Assembly: GCF_000377745.1 (NCBI RefSeq)
Contig: NZ_KB898706.1
Location: forward strand, 1,015,955 to 1,079,954
Origin: Gilvimarinus chinensis DSM 19667
GTDB lineage: Bacteria > Pseudomonadota > Gammaproteobacteria > Pseudomonadales > Cellvibrionaceae
DNA length: 64,000 nt
Direction: 5' to 3'
Shown here: piece after piece, positions 1-7,464 of the stretch
How the letters are laid out: each line of letters begins with the position of its first letter
Position numbering within the stretch: position 1 is the stretch's first letter
The notes under the pieces: generated by a model
What the model saw: only the letters and a program-made list of their open reading frames with translations
Databases searched by the model: none
What the model was told of the DNA's origin: nothing
Program-made: the position numbers and the translations under genes

Positions 1-1
1 C

Positions 2-133
2 GGAGAGCCTTCGGTAGCGGCCAATCCTGACAGCGCTGAGAGCCTGGAGTATTACGCTATCGCCCGGCGATTGGCTGCGCGCTTGTGGCAAGCCAACCGC
101 CAGGCTGAGCCGGTAACGGTTATCGAGACATAG
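2..133 (+). CDS. C-terminal fragment of an unidentified protein (5' truncated by window edge)
   Basis: The frame is open from the window edge to a TAG at 131-133 and encodes about 43 residues ending in QAEPVTVIET. The segment LEYYAIARRLAARLWQANRQ looks like an amphipathic C-terminal helix. I cannot assign a family from so little sequence. It converges with the ChbG-like gene, whose stop lies only 10 bases away on the other strand. It could be the end of a real gene or a chance open frame, though the composition is protein-like. Confidence 0.4.
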   Translation, partial: GEPSVAANPDSAESLEYYAIARRLAARLWQANRQAEPVTVIET

Positions 134-143
134 CCTTCAGCTT

Positions 144-1022
144 TTATTTGGCAAAGGGATTGGCCACCTGATGGTAATTTATGAGTCTCACCTCGTTTGA
201 CTCAAACCACTGTTTCGCTTCTTCGGAGAGCAGCATGTGTAGCTCTGTGGCTCGGTGCTGAGCCACTAACGGCTCCAGATCGTCAGTGTTCATTACGGGA
301 TTGTTGAGGTCTATTAAGGCCTGCATCTCCGGTTGATTGCGGGCGGCATGAATGACCAGAACATTGACTTTGTCGCTTTCCAACCCATTTTCCAGGTGCT
401 TAAAAAAGCGCTCTTGTTTTTCCGCTACAGGCACATCAAACATCGTCATGACCGCTTCGCCCATCCGCATAGACATGCGCAACTGATACTTTTCGGCCAG
501 CTCGGTGACCACCTGCGTTAATTCTGGCGTGGCCAGTGCGGTTCTCATGTGGTAATCCACATAGGCGATGTTTAAACCTGTGGCGAGGGCGCGTTTTATC
601 TGCGCTTCCAGTTCCAAACGAACTTCATCAAGGTTGACGTTCTGCGCCAAAAATTCAGCGGTGGAGGGGTAAAAATAGCCGGTTTCGTTTATCAGGCTTG
701 AGACTTCGGTGCGCCCAGCAATCGGCCCCCAGCGATAGTGACGCCACTCGGCATTTAGGGTCAGGTGGACACCGACTGAAATTTGCGGGTTTTGTTTGAG
801 GATCTCAACGCCCTCCTGATACCAGGGGGTGGTAAACATAACCGACGCGGCAAAGGGTATCCCCAAATCGGCCAGATCTTGTAAGCCCTGGTTAGTGGCG
901 TGAGTCATACCAATATCGTCGACTCGCAAAATCAGCTGTTTCGGGGCGGCGAGGCTGGCCTGGGCCACGGTTAGCAGCCATAGGCATGACAATAAGGCGA
1001 TGGTTAGTCGTAATCGAGACAT
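144..1022 (-). CDS. Secreted ChbG/YdjC-family carbohydrate deacetylase
   Basis: ChbG/YdjC proteins are metal-dependent deacetylases; ChbG removes an acetyl group from chitooligosaccharides. The start used is the ATG at 1022, giving 292 residues, because CAGGAG lies just upstream and the N-terminus is then a clear signal peptide (about 25 residues ending ASLA). A longer frame to 1082 lacks these features. Visible motifs are VDDIGMTH near residues 34-41 (metal-binding Asp pair), VGVHLTLN and YVDYHMR, all typical of the family's metal/active site. Unlike cytoplasmic ChbG, this copy is exported. It is divergent from a chitin-type LPMO, which supports a role on acetylated amino-sugar oligomers. 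The exact substrate is inferred. Confidence 0.8.
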   Translation of the reverse strand: MSRLRLTIALLSCLWLLTVAQASLAAPKQLILRVDDIGMTHATNQGLQDLADLGIPFAASVMFTTPWYQEGVEILKQNPQISVGVHLTLNAEWRHYRWGPIAGRTEVSSLINETGYFYPSTAEFLAQNVNLDEVRLELEAQIKRALATGLNIAYVDYHMRTALATPELTQVVTELAEKYQLRMSMRMGEAVMTMFDVPVAEKQERFFKHLENGLESDKVNVLVIHAARNQPEMQALIDLNNPVMNTDDLEPLVAQHRATELHMLLSEEAKQWFESNEVRLINYHQVANPFAK

Positions 1023-1060
1023 AATTATTCTCCTGTTTTTATCTATCATTAAGCCTTGGT

Positions 1061-1072
1061 ACAACGTTGTCA
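1061..1072. promoter_or_regulatory. Candidate NagR/LacI-type operator upstream of the deacetylase
   Basis: ACAACGTTGT at 1061-1070 is a perfect 10-bp palindrome, followed by CA so that the right half reads TTGTCA. It lies 39 bases upstream of the deacetylase start. The same core, extended to AGACAACGTTGTCT, recurs upstream of the LPMO. The core resembles the LacI-family NagR operator consensus as I recall it (GACARCGYTGTC). The left half here is degenerate (TACAA instead of GACAA). The regulator is not in this window. Confidence 0.45.
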
Positions 1073-1104
1073 GATTGACCAAAAGTAATGGCCGGTGTTC
1101 AGTG

Positions 1105-1120
1105 TGTGAAGTTGATCACT
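1105..1120. promoter_or_regulatory. Candidate CRP/Vfr-type binding site
   Basis: TGTGA, six bases, then TCACT at 1105-1120 matches the TGTGA-N6-TCACA consensus at 9 of 10 fixed positions. It lies in the divergent control region between the deacetylase (start 1022) and the LPMO (start 1527), about 85 bases from the deacetylase ATG. Catabolite activation would suit chitin-use genes, but this is inference. Confidence 0.45.
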
Positions 1121-1459
1121 TTCACCCTCGAGTACTGGCAAAATTAATGTAATCAATAGTTAATATTAATAAGAATAAATTTAAATTTATAAGTCTTGAG
1201 TTAATTAGGAAGTGCTATATCGGTGTTTTTAAATGTGCCATTTTGCGTGCTGTTGGCCCATTTTTAGCCCAAAGGGGTGCGACAATGTTACGCATTGACA
1301 CAAGATAAAACATAAGCATTCTGTTAGTAACTAACACCAAAAGTAGGGTGTGTTGTAAGAAAATAACCCATGTGGTTTGATGCTTGGCGTCTGGCAGGTG
1401 GTGCTCAATTGCAGAGATTGGCGATTAGTGGGTGCTTTCCTGCTCGTCTCGCTCGACTT

Positions 1460-1473
1460 AGACAACGTTGTCT
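1460..1473. promoter_or_regulatory. Candidate NagR/LacI-type operator upstream of the LPMO
   Basis: AGACAACGTTGTCT is a perfect 14-bp palindrome with the central CG typical of LacI-family operators, 53 bases before the LPMO start. The matching core upstream of the divergent deacetylase suggests joint control of both genes by one regulator, probably of N-acetylglucosamine/chitin use. Confidence 0.55.
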
Positions 1474-1526
1474 GTCTGGCGTGTAATTCCTGTCAAACAA
1501 CCATCCACAACAAGAGGGTTAATAGG

Positions 1527-2429
1527 ATGAAAGCTCAGTGGTTTAAAACAAAAACGTTTAAAGCGGCATTGATCGGCTGCTTCTCGCTTGCGGGCATTGC
1601 GGCAACGAATACCGCAATAGCACACGGCACTATCACATCTCCGGCAAGCCGTGTCTGGAACTGTAAAGAGGAAGGTCCTGAGACATTAACGTCTGATGCC
1701 TGTATTGCAGCCAAGGCCGAAAGTGGTAGCCAGCAGTTTTACGACTGGAATGGTATTCGTCAGGGTAATGCCGGTGGTAATCACACCGCGGTAGTGCCTA
1801 ATGGACAATTGTGTTCAGGTGGCGACCCAAATACTTTCGGCGGTATGGATTTAGCGCGTAACGATTGGGTGGCCACGCCTGTCAATGGAAACCAAACCTT
1901 TACCTGGTATAACTCTGCAGCCCATGCCACTGCTTACTATCGTTATTACATTACGAAGCCTGGTTATAACCCTTTACAGCCTTTAGCCTGGAGTGATCTT
2001 GAGCTGCTGGTTGAAACCCCGCCGGAGGCCGCTGAGTTTTATCCGTCGCACACGGTAAGCTTGCCTGCGCGCACGGGTCGTCATGTTGTTTACGCCGTAT
2101 GGCAGCGCTCTGATAGTCCAGAAGCCTTTTACGCCTGTGTTGATGTGATGTTTAACGGTGACGGAAGCAGTAGCAGCTCTTCTTCCAGTAGCTCTTCAAG
2201 CTCTTCATCGGTCAGCTCTTCGAGCTCTTCGAGTTCCAGTTCGACCGATACAAACACTTGTGTGGGCGTGCCTAACTGGGATGCGGCTGAGGTTTATACC
2301 GAGGGTGATCAAGTCCGCTACAACAATAGCCGTTTTGAAGCCAAGTGGTGGAGCCGTGGTGACGTGCCAACGGACCATGACGGCCAATGGGATGTGTGGA
2401 TCAACCAAGGCAATTGCTCTGGTAATTAA
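1527..2429 (+). CDS. Secreted AA10 lytic polysaccharide monooxygenase with poly-Ser linker and chitin-binding module
   Basis: AA10 LPMOs are copper enzymes that oxidatively cleave crystalline chitin or cellulose. The start at ATG 1527 gives 300 residues. A signal peptide ends in AIA, so the mature protein begins at His33 (HGTITSPASR), as required for the histidine brace. The second brace His is His133 in AAHATAYYRYY. Phe201 in EAFY matches the axial Phe of chitin-active AA10s. The catalytic domain spans about 33-209, then comes a serine-rich linker (about 213-242), then a module of about 55 residues (CVGVPNW...YTEGDQV...AKWWSRGD...C) of CBM5/12 or CBM73 type that should bind chitin. Poly-Ser linkers are typical of Cellvibrionaceae secreted enzymes. 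Chitin is the likeliest substrate; C1/C4 specificity cannot be read here. Confidence 0.93.
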   Translation: MKAQWFKTKTFKAALIGCFSLAGIAATNTAIAHGTITSPASRVWNCKEEGPETLTSDACIAAKAESGSQQFYDWNGIRQGNAGGNHTAVVPNGQLCSGGDPNTFGGMDLARNDWVATPVNGNQTFTWYNSAAHATAYYRYYITKPGYNPLQPLAWSDLELLVETPPEAAEFYPSHTVSLPARTGRHVVYAVWQRSDSPEAFYACVDVMFNGDGSSSSSSSSSSSSSSSVSSSSSSSSSSTDTNTCVGVPNWDAAEVYTEGDQVRYNNSRFEAKWWSRGDVPTDHDGQWDVWINQGNCSGN

Positions 2430-2453
2430 GTCTCTATCGTTCTCATGACGATT

Positions 2454-2486
2454 AGCCCCGGTAGCTTTGCTGTCGGGGCTTTTTTA
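2454..2486 (+). terminator. Rho-independent terminator of the LPMO gene
   Basis: AGCCCCG at 2454-2460 pairs with CGGGGCT at 2474-2480, followed by a run of T, 24 bases after the LPMO stop. Confidence 0.85.
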
Positions 2487-2563
2487 TGGGTTTCCGCTGC
2501 CTCGAAAAACCGCTATGATGCGGCCCCATCTTTTGACTATGAATCGGCCCCAGGGGAGCGTTA

Positions 2564-3133
2564 ATGAGCATTAAATCCGATAAGTGGATGCGTCGCATGG
2601 CAGAGCAGGAGGGTATGATTGAGCCCTTTGAGCCAGGACAGGTTCGCTACAATGAGCAACAGCAACGCATAGTCTCTTATGGAACTTCCAGCTACGGCTA
2701 CGACGTACGCTGTGCTGACGAGTTTAAGATTTTCACCAACGTGTTTTCCTCTGTGGTGGACCCAAAAAACTTCGATGAAAACAGCTTTGTTGATGTCAAA
2801 AGCGACGTGTGTATCATTCCTCCCAACTCGTTTGCACTGGCGCGTACCGTAGAATATTTTCGCATTCCCCGTTCTGTGTTAACCGTGTGCTTGGGTAAAT
2901 CCACTTATGCCCGCTGTGGGATTATTGTCAATGTGACACCCTTGGAGCCCGAGTGGGAAGGCCATGTGACTTTGGAGTTTTCCAACACCACCCCATTGCC
3001 TGCAAAAATTTACGCCAATGAAGGGGTGGCGCAAATGCTGTTTTTTGAATCCGATGAAATCTGCGAAACCAGTTACAAAGATCGCGGCGGTAAGTATCAG
3101 GGGCAGCGCGGAGTGACCTTGCCGAAAACCTGA
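2564..3133 (+). CDS. dcd: dCTP deaminase
   Basis: Dcd deaminates dCTP to dUTP, the first step to dTMP in most Gram-negative bacteria, in the cytosol as a homotrimer. The protein has 189 residues, the usual length. The start [13 protein letters not shown] and the segment [12 protein letters not shown] (near 45-50) are hallmark Dcd sequences. [11 protein letters not shown] and [19 protein letters not shown] hold the active-site Arg and catalytic Glu of the family. GGGGAGCG lies before the ATG, and a TATGAT box at 2514-2519 is a possible -10. It stands alone between two terminators. Function is confident from near-complete motif conservation. Confidence 0.96.
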   Translation: MSIKSDKWMRRMAEQEGMIEPFEPGQVRYNEQQQRIVSYGTSSYGYDVRCADEFKIFTNVFSSVVDPKNFDENSFVDVKSDVCIIPPNSFALARTVEYFRIPRSVLTVCLGKSTYARCGIIVNVTPLEPEWEGHVTLEFSNTTPLPAKIYANEGVAQMLFFESDEICETSYKDRGGKYQGQRGVTLPKT

Positions 3134-3178
3134 TTGCGGCCTACTGCGTCGGTTCAATTGCGAAAAGTAATGTGTTGA

Positions 3179-3207
3179 AAAAGCCGCTGAATAGAGTGGC
3201 TTTTTTT
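3179..3207 (+). terminator. Rho-independent terminator of dcd
   Basis: AAGCCGCT (3181-3188) pairs with AGTGGCTT (3195-3202, one G-U pair) and runs into seven T residues. Confidence 0.8.
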
Positions 3208-3337
3208 CGTGTAATGCCGATATTAATTTTATTGAACTAAATTGTTTTTTTGGTAATCTTTATCGCTGCGATTGCTTCGCGGCGCAATCGCCTAAAAATA
3301 AATGTACGGAGAGCAAGTCAATTCACAAGGAGTCAGT

Positions 3338-4192
3338 ATGACAAAACTTCCCTTTTTCTTGGTTTTACCTTTATCTGGCCTGGCAGCTTTCGCCGAGGCT
3401 CAAAATGCATCAAACAACAGCTATCAATTTGAGTTCGGTGCAACTTATTCCACCAGTGATGCGGATTTTATTACGAAGTCTAATAACTACTCTGTGGACG
3501 GAACCTACTACTTTGCGCCTGTGCAACTAAAAGATAACCCTTACGCTGAAGCGGCGTTTATGGAGCGCGCCGGGTTTGTCAGCTTGGGTGGAGGCTACGG
3601 TGAGAATGAAACCAAGACTGCCTGTGTGAGCGCTGCAAGTGGGACAGGCAGAACTTCATGCAGAACGGGTCAGGAAGGCTCCAGCGCTGGTGTGACGACC
3701 GGCTTTTATGTTGCGGATATTTTCTATTTTGAGGGCAGCTATTCGTATAGCGATAACGAGAATAAGTACAACGGAAGGACCTTTAGTTCGAATAATGACT
3801 ACTGGTCTGCGGCTATTGGTATTGCGCCCATGGAAAATATGCTGTTGACCACCAGTTTTGCCGAGGGTAATGATTTGTTCGGCGATAACTATAACATCAG
3901 TGGTAAGTACGTTATTCCCTTTACATCCGGACAGGCGCTTAACCTTGAAGCAAGCTACGCCTATTATAAAGATGCGCCGGACATAGCCGATGATGACGAC
4001 TGGATTGTAGGCGGCGATTATTATTTCAGTCGAGCTTTTAGCGTCGGTGGTACGTTTAACTCAAGTGACAATTATACCCTGCGTTCACGTTATTTTTTCA
4101 ATCAGGCGTTGAGTCTTGATGTTGAATACAGTGAGCAAAGGGATTTTCTGGATATTGATACCTACTCTGTTGGGCTCAGCGCTCGCTTCTAA
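3338..4192 (+). CDS. Outer-membrane beta-barrel (putative porin) paralogue 1
   Basis: This 284-residue protein has a signal peptide (MTKLPFFLVLPLSGLAAFAEAQ) and alternating aromatic/polar strands throughout. It ends in SVGLSARF, with the terminal Phe of BAM-assembled barrels. The start is ATG 3338 with AAGGAGT upstream. It shares a fold with the proteins at 4358-5176 and 12883-13767. All three have YYF(A/T)PV-like turns followed by PYAEAAFMERA, a W(S)A.IGI.P central strand and a D(D)W..GGDYY strand near the C-terminus. Likely a small porin or channel of unknown substrate; I do not recognise a named family. Cys pairs near residues 102 and 111 could form a loop disulfide. Confidence 0.72.
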   Translation: MTKLPFFLVLPLSGLAAFAEAQNASNNSYQFEFGATYSTSDADFITKSNNYSVDGTYYFAPVQLKDNPYAEAAFMERAGFVSLGGGYGENETKTACVSAASGTGRTSCRTGQEGSSAGVTTGFYVADIFYFEGSYSYSDNENKYNGRTFSSNNDYWSAAIGIAPMENMLLTTSFAEGNDLFGDNYNISGKYVIPFTSGQALNLEASYAYYKDAPDIADDDDWIVGGDYYFSRAFSVGGTFNSSDNYTLRSRYFFNQALSLDVEYSEQRDFLDIDTYSVGLSARF

Positions 4193-4197
4193 TCGAT

Positions 4198-4224
4198 AAA
4201 AGCCGACGCGAGTCGGCTTTTATT
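4198..4224. terminator. Terminator after barrel paralogue 1
   Basis: AAAAGCCGAC (4198-4207) and GTCGGCTTTT (4212-4221) form a 10-bp stem with a GCGA loop directly after the stop. A-rich on one side and T-rich on the other. Confidence 0.85.
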
Positions 4225-4357
4225 CAACATTTATTACATTTCTAGTCAATATATCGCGCCTTGCCCAGGTGCTCGCAGGCTTGTTTCGATTCGCTAAAAC
4301 CTAGTCGCTAATTATCATAGTACGTCGTCAGGAGAGTCCCTACCACATGGAGTTGTT

Positions 4358-5176
4358 ATGCAAAAACTACCTCTCGTAGTACTTCTTTCGTTTACATCCG
4401 TTCCGGTGTGGGCGGATTTAAGAATGATAAACGCCAACAGTCAGTACCAATTTGAACTCTCTGGTTGGTACGGCGAAGATAACGACCTTTATCCCGAGCC
4501 CGCGCAAACTTACGGTGTTAAAGGAACCTATTACTTTACCCCGGTTTGGCAATCTGACCACCCCTATGCCGAAGCCGCGTTTTTAGAGCGTGCAAGCTCG
4601 GTGAGCTTAAGTGCGAGGCGCTGGGATGATTCGGACCAATATCCCTGCGGGCTGGATGCAACCGGCCTTTGTCATAACGAGTATCTGGAAGATAAAATTC
4701 TGCTGACCGGAAGCTGGTACTCGGCGGGCTGGCTATTTGTTGAGACCACGTATTTTTATGAGCAAACCGATAACCGTTGGCGCGATGATCGCGAAGCGAG
4801 TTTTGATCGCAACAGTTGGAGTGCTCAGATCGGGATTACACCGCTTGCCGGACTTCGGGTTTCGACCGGTTATTCCGAAGAAAATGATCTGGGGGAAAAT
4901 GACTGGAATGTCGAGGCTAAATACGTTGCGTCTTTATCGGATACCCAGGCGATCAATGTTGAGCTTGCTTATGAGTATGCCGAGGACGATGAATGGATGC
5001 TGGCAGGGGACTATTATCTCACCCAGGCATTCAGCATTGGCGGCGGGCTTGCGACCAACGACGATTATCTGTGGCGCTCCCGCTATTTTGTGACTGATTT
5101 TATCAGTGTGGATGTCAGCTATTACGAATACGAAGATGGCGATGCCTATCAGGTAAGGGTATCTACTCGGTTTTAG
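4358..5176 (+). CDS. Outer-membrane beta-barrel (putative porin) paralogue 2
   Basis: A 272-residue secreted barrel whose signal peptide is MQKLPLVVLLSFTSVPVWA. The conserved core is YYFTPVWQSDHPYAEAAFLE, followed by NSWSAQIGITPLAGL and EWMLAGDYYLTQAF. It ends in QVRVSTRF, a barrel-assembly C-terminus. It lies 165 bases after paralogue 1 and is separated from it by a terminator, so the two are probably independent transcription units that arose by tandem duplication and have since diverged. A Cys pair in PCGLDATGLC corresponds to the extracellular loop Cys pair of paralogue 1. The substrate is unknown. Confidence 0.72.
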   Translation: MQKLPLVVLLSFTSVPVWADLRMINANSQYQFELSGWYGEDNDLYPEPAQTYGVKGTYYFTPVWQSDHPYAEAAFLERASSVSLSARRWDDSDQYPCGLDATGLCHNEYLEDKILLTGSWYSAGWLFVETTYFYEQTDNRWRDDREASFDRNSWSAQIGITPLAGLRVSTGYSEENDLGENDWNVEAKYVASLSDTQAINVELAYEYAEDDEWMLAGDYYLTQAFSIGGGLATNDDYLWRSRYFVTDFISVDVSYYEYEDGDAYQVRVSTRF

Positions 5177-5235
5177 ATTGACAGCCTAAAAAAGCCAGCT
5201 GCTGCTCGCTGCTGGCTCACTGTTTGACTGCCATC

Positions 5236-5268
5236 AGACCAGCCTTATCTAAGGCTGGTCTTTTTGTT
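5236..5268 (+). terminator. Terminator after barrel paralogue 2
   Basis: AGACCAGCCTTA (5236-5247) and TAAGGCTGGTCT (5250-5261) are perfectly complementary and followed by TTTTGTTT. A second, weaker stem (AGCCAGC 5193-5199 with GCTGGCT 5211-5217) lies just upstream. Confidence 0.85.
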
Positions 5269-6182
5269 TAGTAAGGCTTGCTGGCCTTGGTGGTCACATA
5301 ACTTGTGTCGAAGCTGACAATGCTGTCCTGAAGAAAACATAACATACGCCTCTCCACCCCCGCTTTCATTACCCTCTCTGAGCGCAAAGGCTCGAGAGTA
5401 GTGGAGAGATGATACTTTTGTTACCTGGTGTACTTGGCTCTAAAGATAGATGTCGAGTTGATTGGGAATAGGTGTATAGCGCGAACATTAGAGCTGATTA
5501 AGTTTGGTTAAGTAGCGTCAATTATCCTCAGTGTGCTTAATGGTCCTATGGACAATATGAGTATTGCTAATGATAATGGAGTGAGGGTGGAGCGAGCGTG
5601 AAATGTTAACGGTGTTACCTGGCCTGGTTCTCCAATCACGAAAAGTGCACGGTTTGATAATAATAGCAATTTTGCCCAAAGCTTGTGACTTTAGCGGTGC
5701 AGCCCTTGTACCAGCTTAAGTTCCTACACTTAGTTTTTTTCATAAATGGTTGACCAGTGTGGTCGTAGGGCGTCCTCATGCCAGTGGTTGTAACGAGTTA
5801 TATCACTTTGCTAACACTTGGGTTTTGGATGTTGGTTTTAGATGAAGGCCGAATTGCCACCGTTACATTGGCTGATTTACCGGGCCGCTTGGGTTTCAAA
5901 TAATCGCCCGGGTTTCAAATAATCGTCCGGGTTTCACATAATAAAGTAACAGCAATTGAGCAAACATACGCCGTATCGTGAGTGAGTATCGGAGCCTAGT
6001 TCGGCATCGTATCGTCAGTACTTGTTTTTGTTTTGGATCTATCGGGGCGATCACCCTCGATACAAAATAGATTTACGTTGAAAGCCTTTTGGGTGAGTCA
6101 ATGGAAGGTGATAGGCGAGCTGACAAGACAGTGTTGACTGAAAATATCACTCCGTGCGTGTAAAAGTTTAGGAGACCAGAGC
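5269..6182. other. About 0.9 kb without a recognisable gene upstream of the GH5 operon
   Basis: No coding frame with protein-like composition and a ribosome-binding site is seen on either strand. Contents include an imperfect hairpin with CTCTCCAC (5351-5358) and GTGGAGAG (5401-5408) as outer arms, a GACA-ATGC-TGTC motif at 5316-5327, and three copies of a 19-bp tandem repeat at 5891-5947. It may be a long control region, a decayed gene, or hold an unrecognised RNA. It ends in AGGAGACC, the ribosome-binding site of the next gene. Confidence 0.5.
5891..5947. repeat. Three tandem copies of a 19-bp repeat
   Basis: The unit GGGTTTCAAATAATCGCCC occurs at 5891-5909 and, with one change, at 5910-5928. 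A degenerate third copy (GGGTTTCACATAATAAAGT) is at 5929-5947. The spacing is close to two helical turns, so repeated protein binding upstream of the GH5 gene is possible. Confidence 0.8.
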
Positions 6183-7451
6183 ATGAAAGTTATTCAGCTG
6201 GCACTGTTGGGTTTGCTGACATGTGCCGCAACGGTTTTAGCGCAAGAGACCATTTATGTAGACGATGGCAAGATTAAAACCGCTTCAGGAGAGATTCTTG
6301 TTATGCGCGGCTTTAATGAGATGTTTGTCTGGTCAACCGATCCAACCGGTGAACGATTGATTCCCGAGATTGCTCAGTCGGGCGCAAATACCTTACGCCT
6401 AGTGTGGAGTTATAAAAACGCAAACACAGACGATCTTGAAAGTCTCGTCAATCGCACCGTAGAGCACAAGATGGTACCGGTAGTTGAATGCCATGATGCG
6501 ACGGGTAAATGGGGGGAAGAGTTACAAAAGTGTGTTGATTTTTGGAAAGACCCAGTGGTTTTTGAGACGATTGAAAGCCAGAAACGATGGGCGATTCTTA
6601 ACATTGCAAACGAGGCCGGTGCCCATGATATTAATGACCAGGAGTTTGTGAAAACGTATAAAAAAGCAATCTCCGAACTACGACAGCGGGGTTATACCGT
6701 TCCTATTATGGTAGATGCCGCCGTCTGGGGGCAGGATATTTCACAGTTGATCCGTACCGCGCCGCAACTGATCGAGCATGATCCCTTGCACAATATTATT
6801 TTCTCGGCGCATTCCTATTGGCCGCAAGAGCAAGCACTGGAAAATTATCGCCTTGCCGCCGCTAGCGCCAGCCAGCACTCCATTGCCTTAATTATTGGGG
6901 AGGGTCCATCCGTGACCCGTGTGGGCCAATGTGAGAACCCCAAACCTTTGCCTTATTTGGAGGGAATGGAGATTCTGCAGAATGCGGATATTGGTTGGTT
7001 GAATTGGTCCTGGGGTGGAATGAAAAATGGCGATTGCGATCAATACCTCTATTTCGACATTTCTGAGCAGGGGCGATTTGGTCGTTGGACCCACGAGCCA
7101 GGTGCTCAAATAGTAGCAATGAGTCCAAACAGCGTGATGCAAACCTCCAAGCGTCCCGCCTCATTTTACCCGGACGGAAAAGTTGATGTGTCCGGCGTCT
7201 ATCTACACTTAGAAAACGCCACTGTCGAAGTTGGTGAAACCGCCCGCTATACCGCTTTAATCGCACCAGTGAATGCCCATAACAAAAATTATTCTGTCGT
7301 GTGGAGTGGGGATGAAGAAACTTTACTCATAAATTCCCGCGACGGCACTGTTACCGGGAAACGTCCAGGTCAGGGAGAGCTTATTCTGACGAGCGAGATG
7401 GGGAATCTGAGCTGGTCTGTTCCCGTTACAGTGATCAAGTCACAGCATTAG
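6183..7451 (+). CDS. Secreted GH5-like glycoside hydrolase with C-terminal Ig-like (BIG2) domain
   Basis: A 422-residue exported protein (signal peptide to about residue 20, ...TVLA/QETI). The TIM-barrel part (about 24-315) has GH5 landmarks: MRGFNEMF, ANTLRLVW, VVECHDATG, the acid/base Glu144 in NIANEAG, the HSYW strand, the nucleophile Glu240 in IIGEGPS and GWLNWSWGG. The HDATG and WSW segments resemble bacterial beta-mannanases (GH5_8-like). NEAG replaces the usual NEP, so the subfamily is uncertain. Residues about 338-418 form a bacterial Ig-like domain. The start is ATG 6183 after AGGAGACC. It is first in an operon, 13 bases before the nucleoside-hydrolase-like gene. Substrate is inferred to be a plant or algal beta-glycan, possibly mannan. 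Confidence 0.8.
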   Translation: MKVIQLALLGLLTCAATVLAQETIYVDDGKIKTASGEILVMRGFNEMFVWSTDPTGERLIPEIAQSGANTLRLVWSYKNANTDDLESLVNRTVEHKMVPVVECHDATGKWGEELQKCVDFWKDPVVFETIESQKRWAILNIANEAGAHDINDQEFVKTYKKAISELRQRGYTVPIMVDAAVWGQDISQLIRTAPQLIEHDPLHNIIFSAHSYWPQEQALENYRLAAASASQHSIALIIGEGPSVTRVGQCENPKPLPYLEGMEILQNADIGWLNWSWGGMKNGDCDQYLYFDISEQGRFGRWTHEPGAQIVAMSPNSVMQTSKRPASFYPDGKVDVSGVYLHLENATVEVGETARYTALIAPVNAHNKNYSVVWSGDEETLLINSRDGTVTGKRPGQGELILTSEMGNLSWSVPVTVIKSQH

Positions 7452-7464
7452 TTGGAGATACTCT

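Larger units (their letters stand above)
1023..1526. other. 504-bp divergent control region of the deacetylase and LPMO
   Basis: No gene is seen here. The stretch is AT-rich between about 1138 and 1200, including a palindromic ATAAATTTAAATTTAT tract, and contains a GTTAGTAACTAAC palindrome near 1322-1334. With the CRP-like site and the two ACAACGTTGT operators it looks like a regulated bidirectional promoter region. An open frame from 1377 runs into the LPMO but has no ribosome-binding site or signal peptide, so I treat it as leader. Confidence 0.6.

Noticed and set aside
26-38. TGACAGCGCTGAG resembling half of the LacI-type operator
   Set aside because: Lies inside the partial coding frame at the window edge and lacks the second half-site.
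1377-1526. Extended N-terminus for the LPMO
   Set aside because: The AA10 mature protein must begin at His after the signal peptide; the extra 50 residues hide the signal and overlap the operator palindrome.
2158-2448. Frame overlapping the LPMO linker and chitin-binding module
   Set aside because: Arises from serine-codon repeats (AGC/TCT) in the linker read out of frame.
5316-5327. GACAATGCTGTC as a third NagR-type operator
   Set aside because: Centre is ATGC rather than RCGY, and it lies about 860 bases from the next gene start, so support is too weak.
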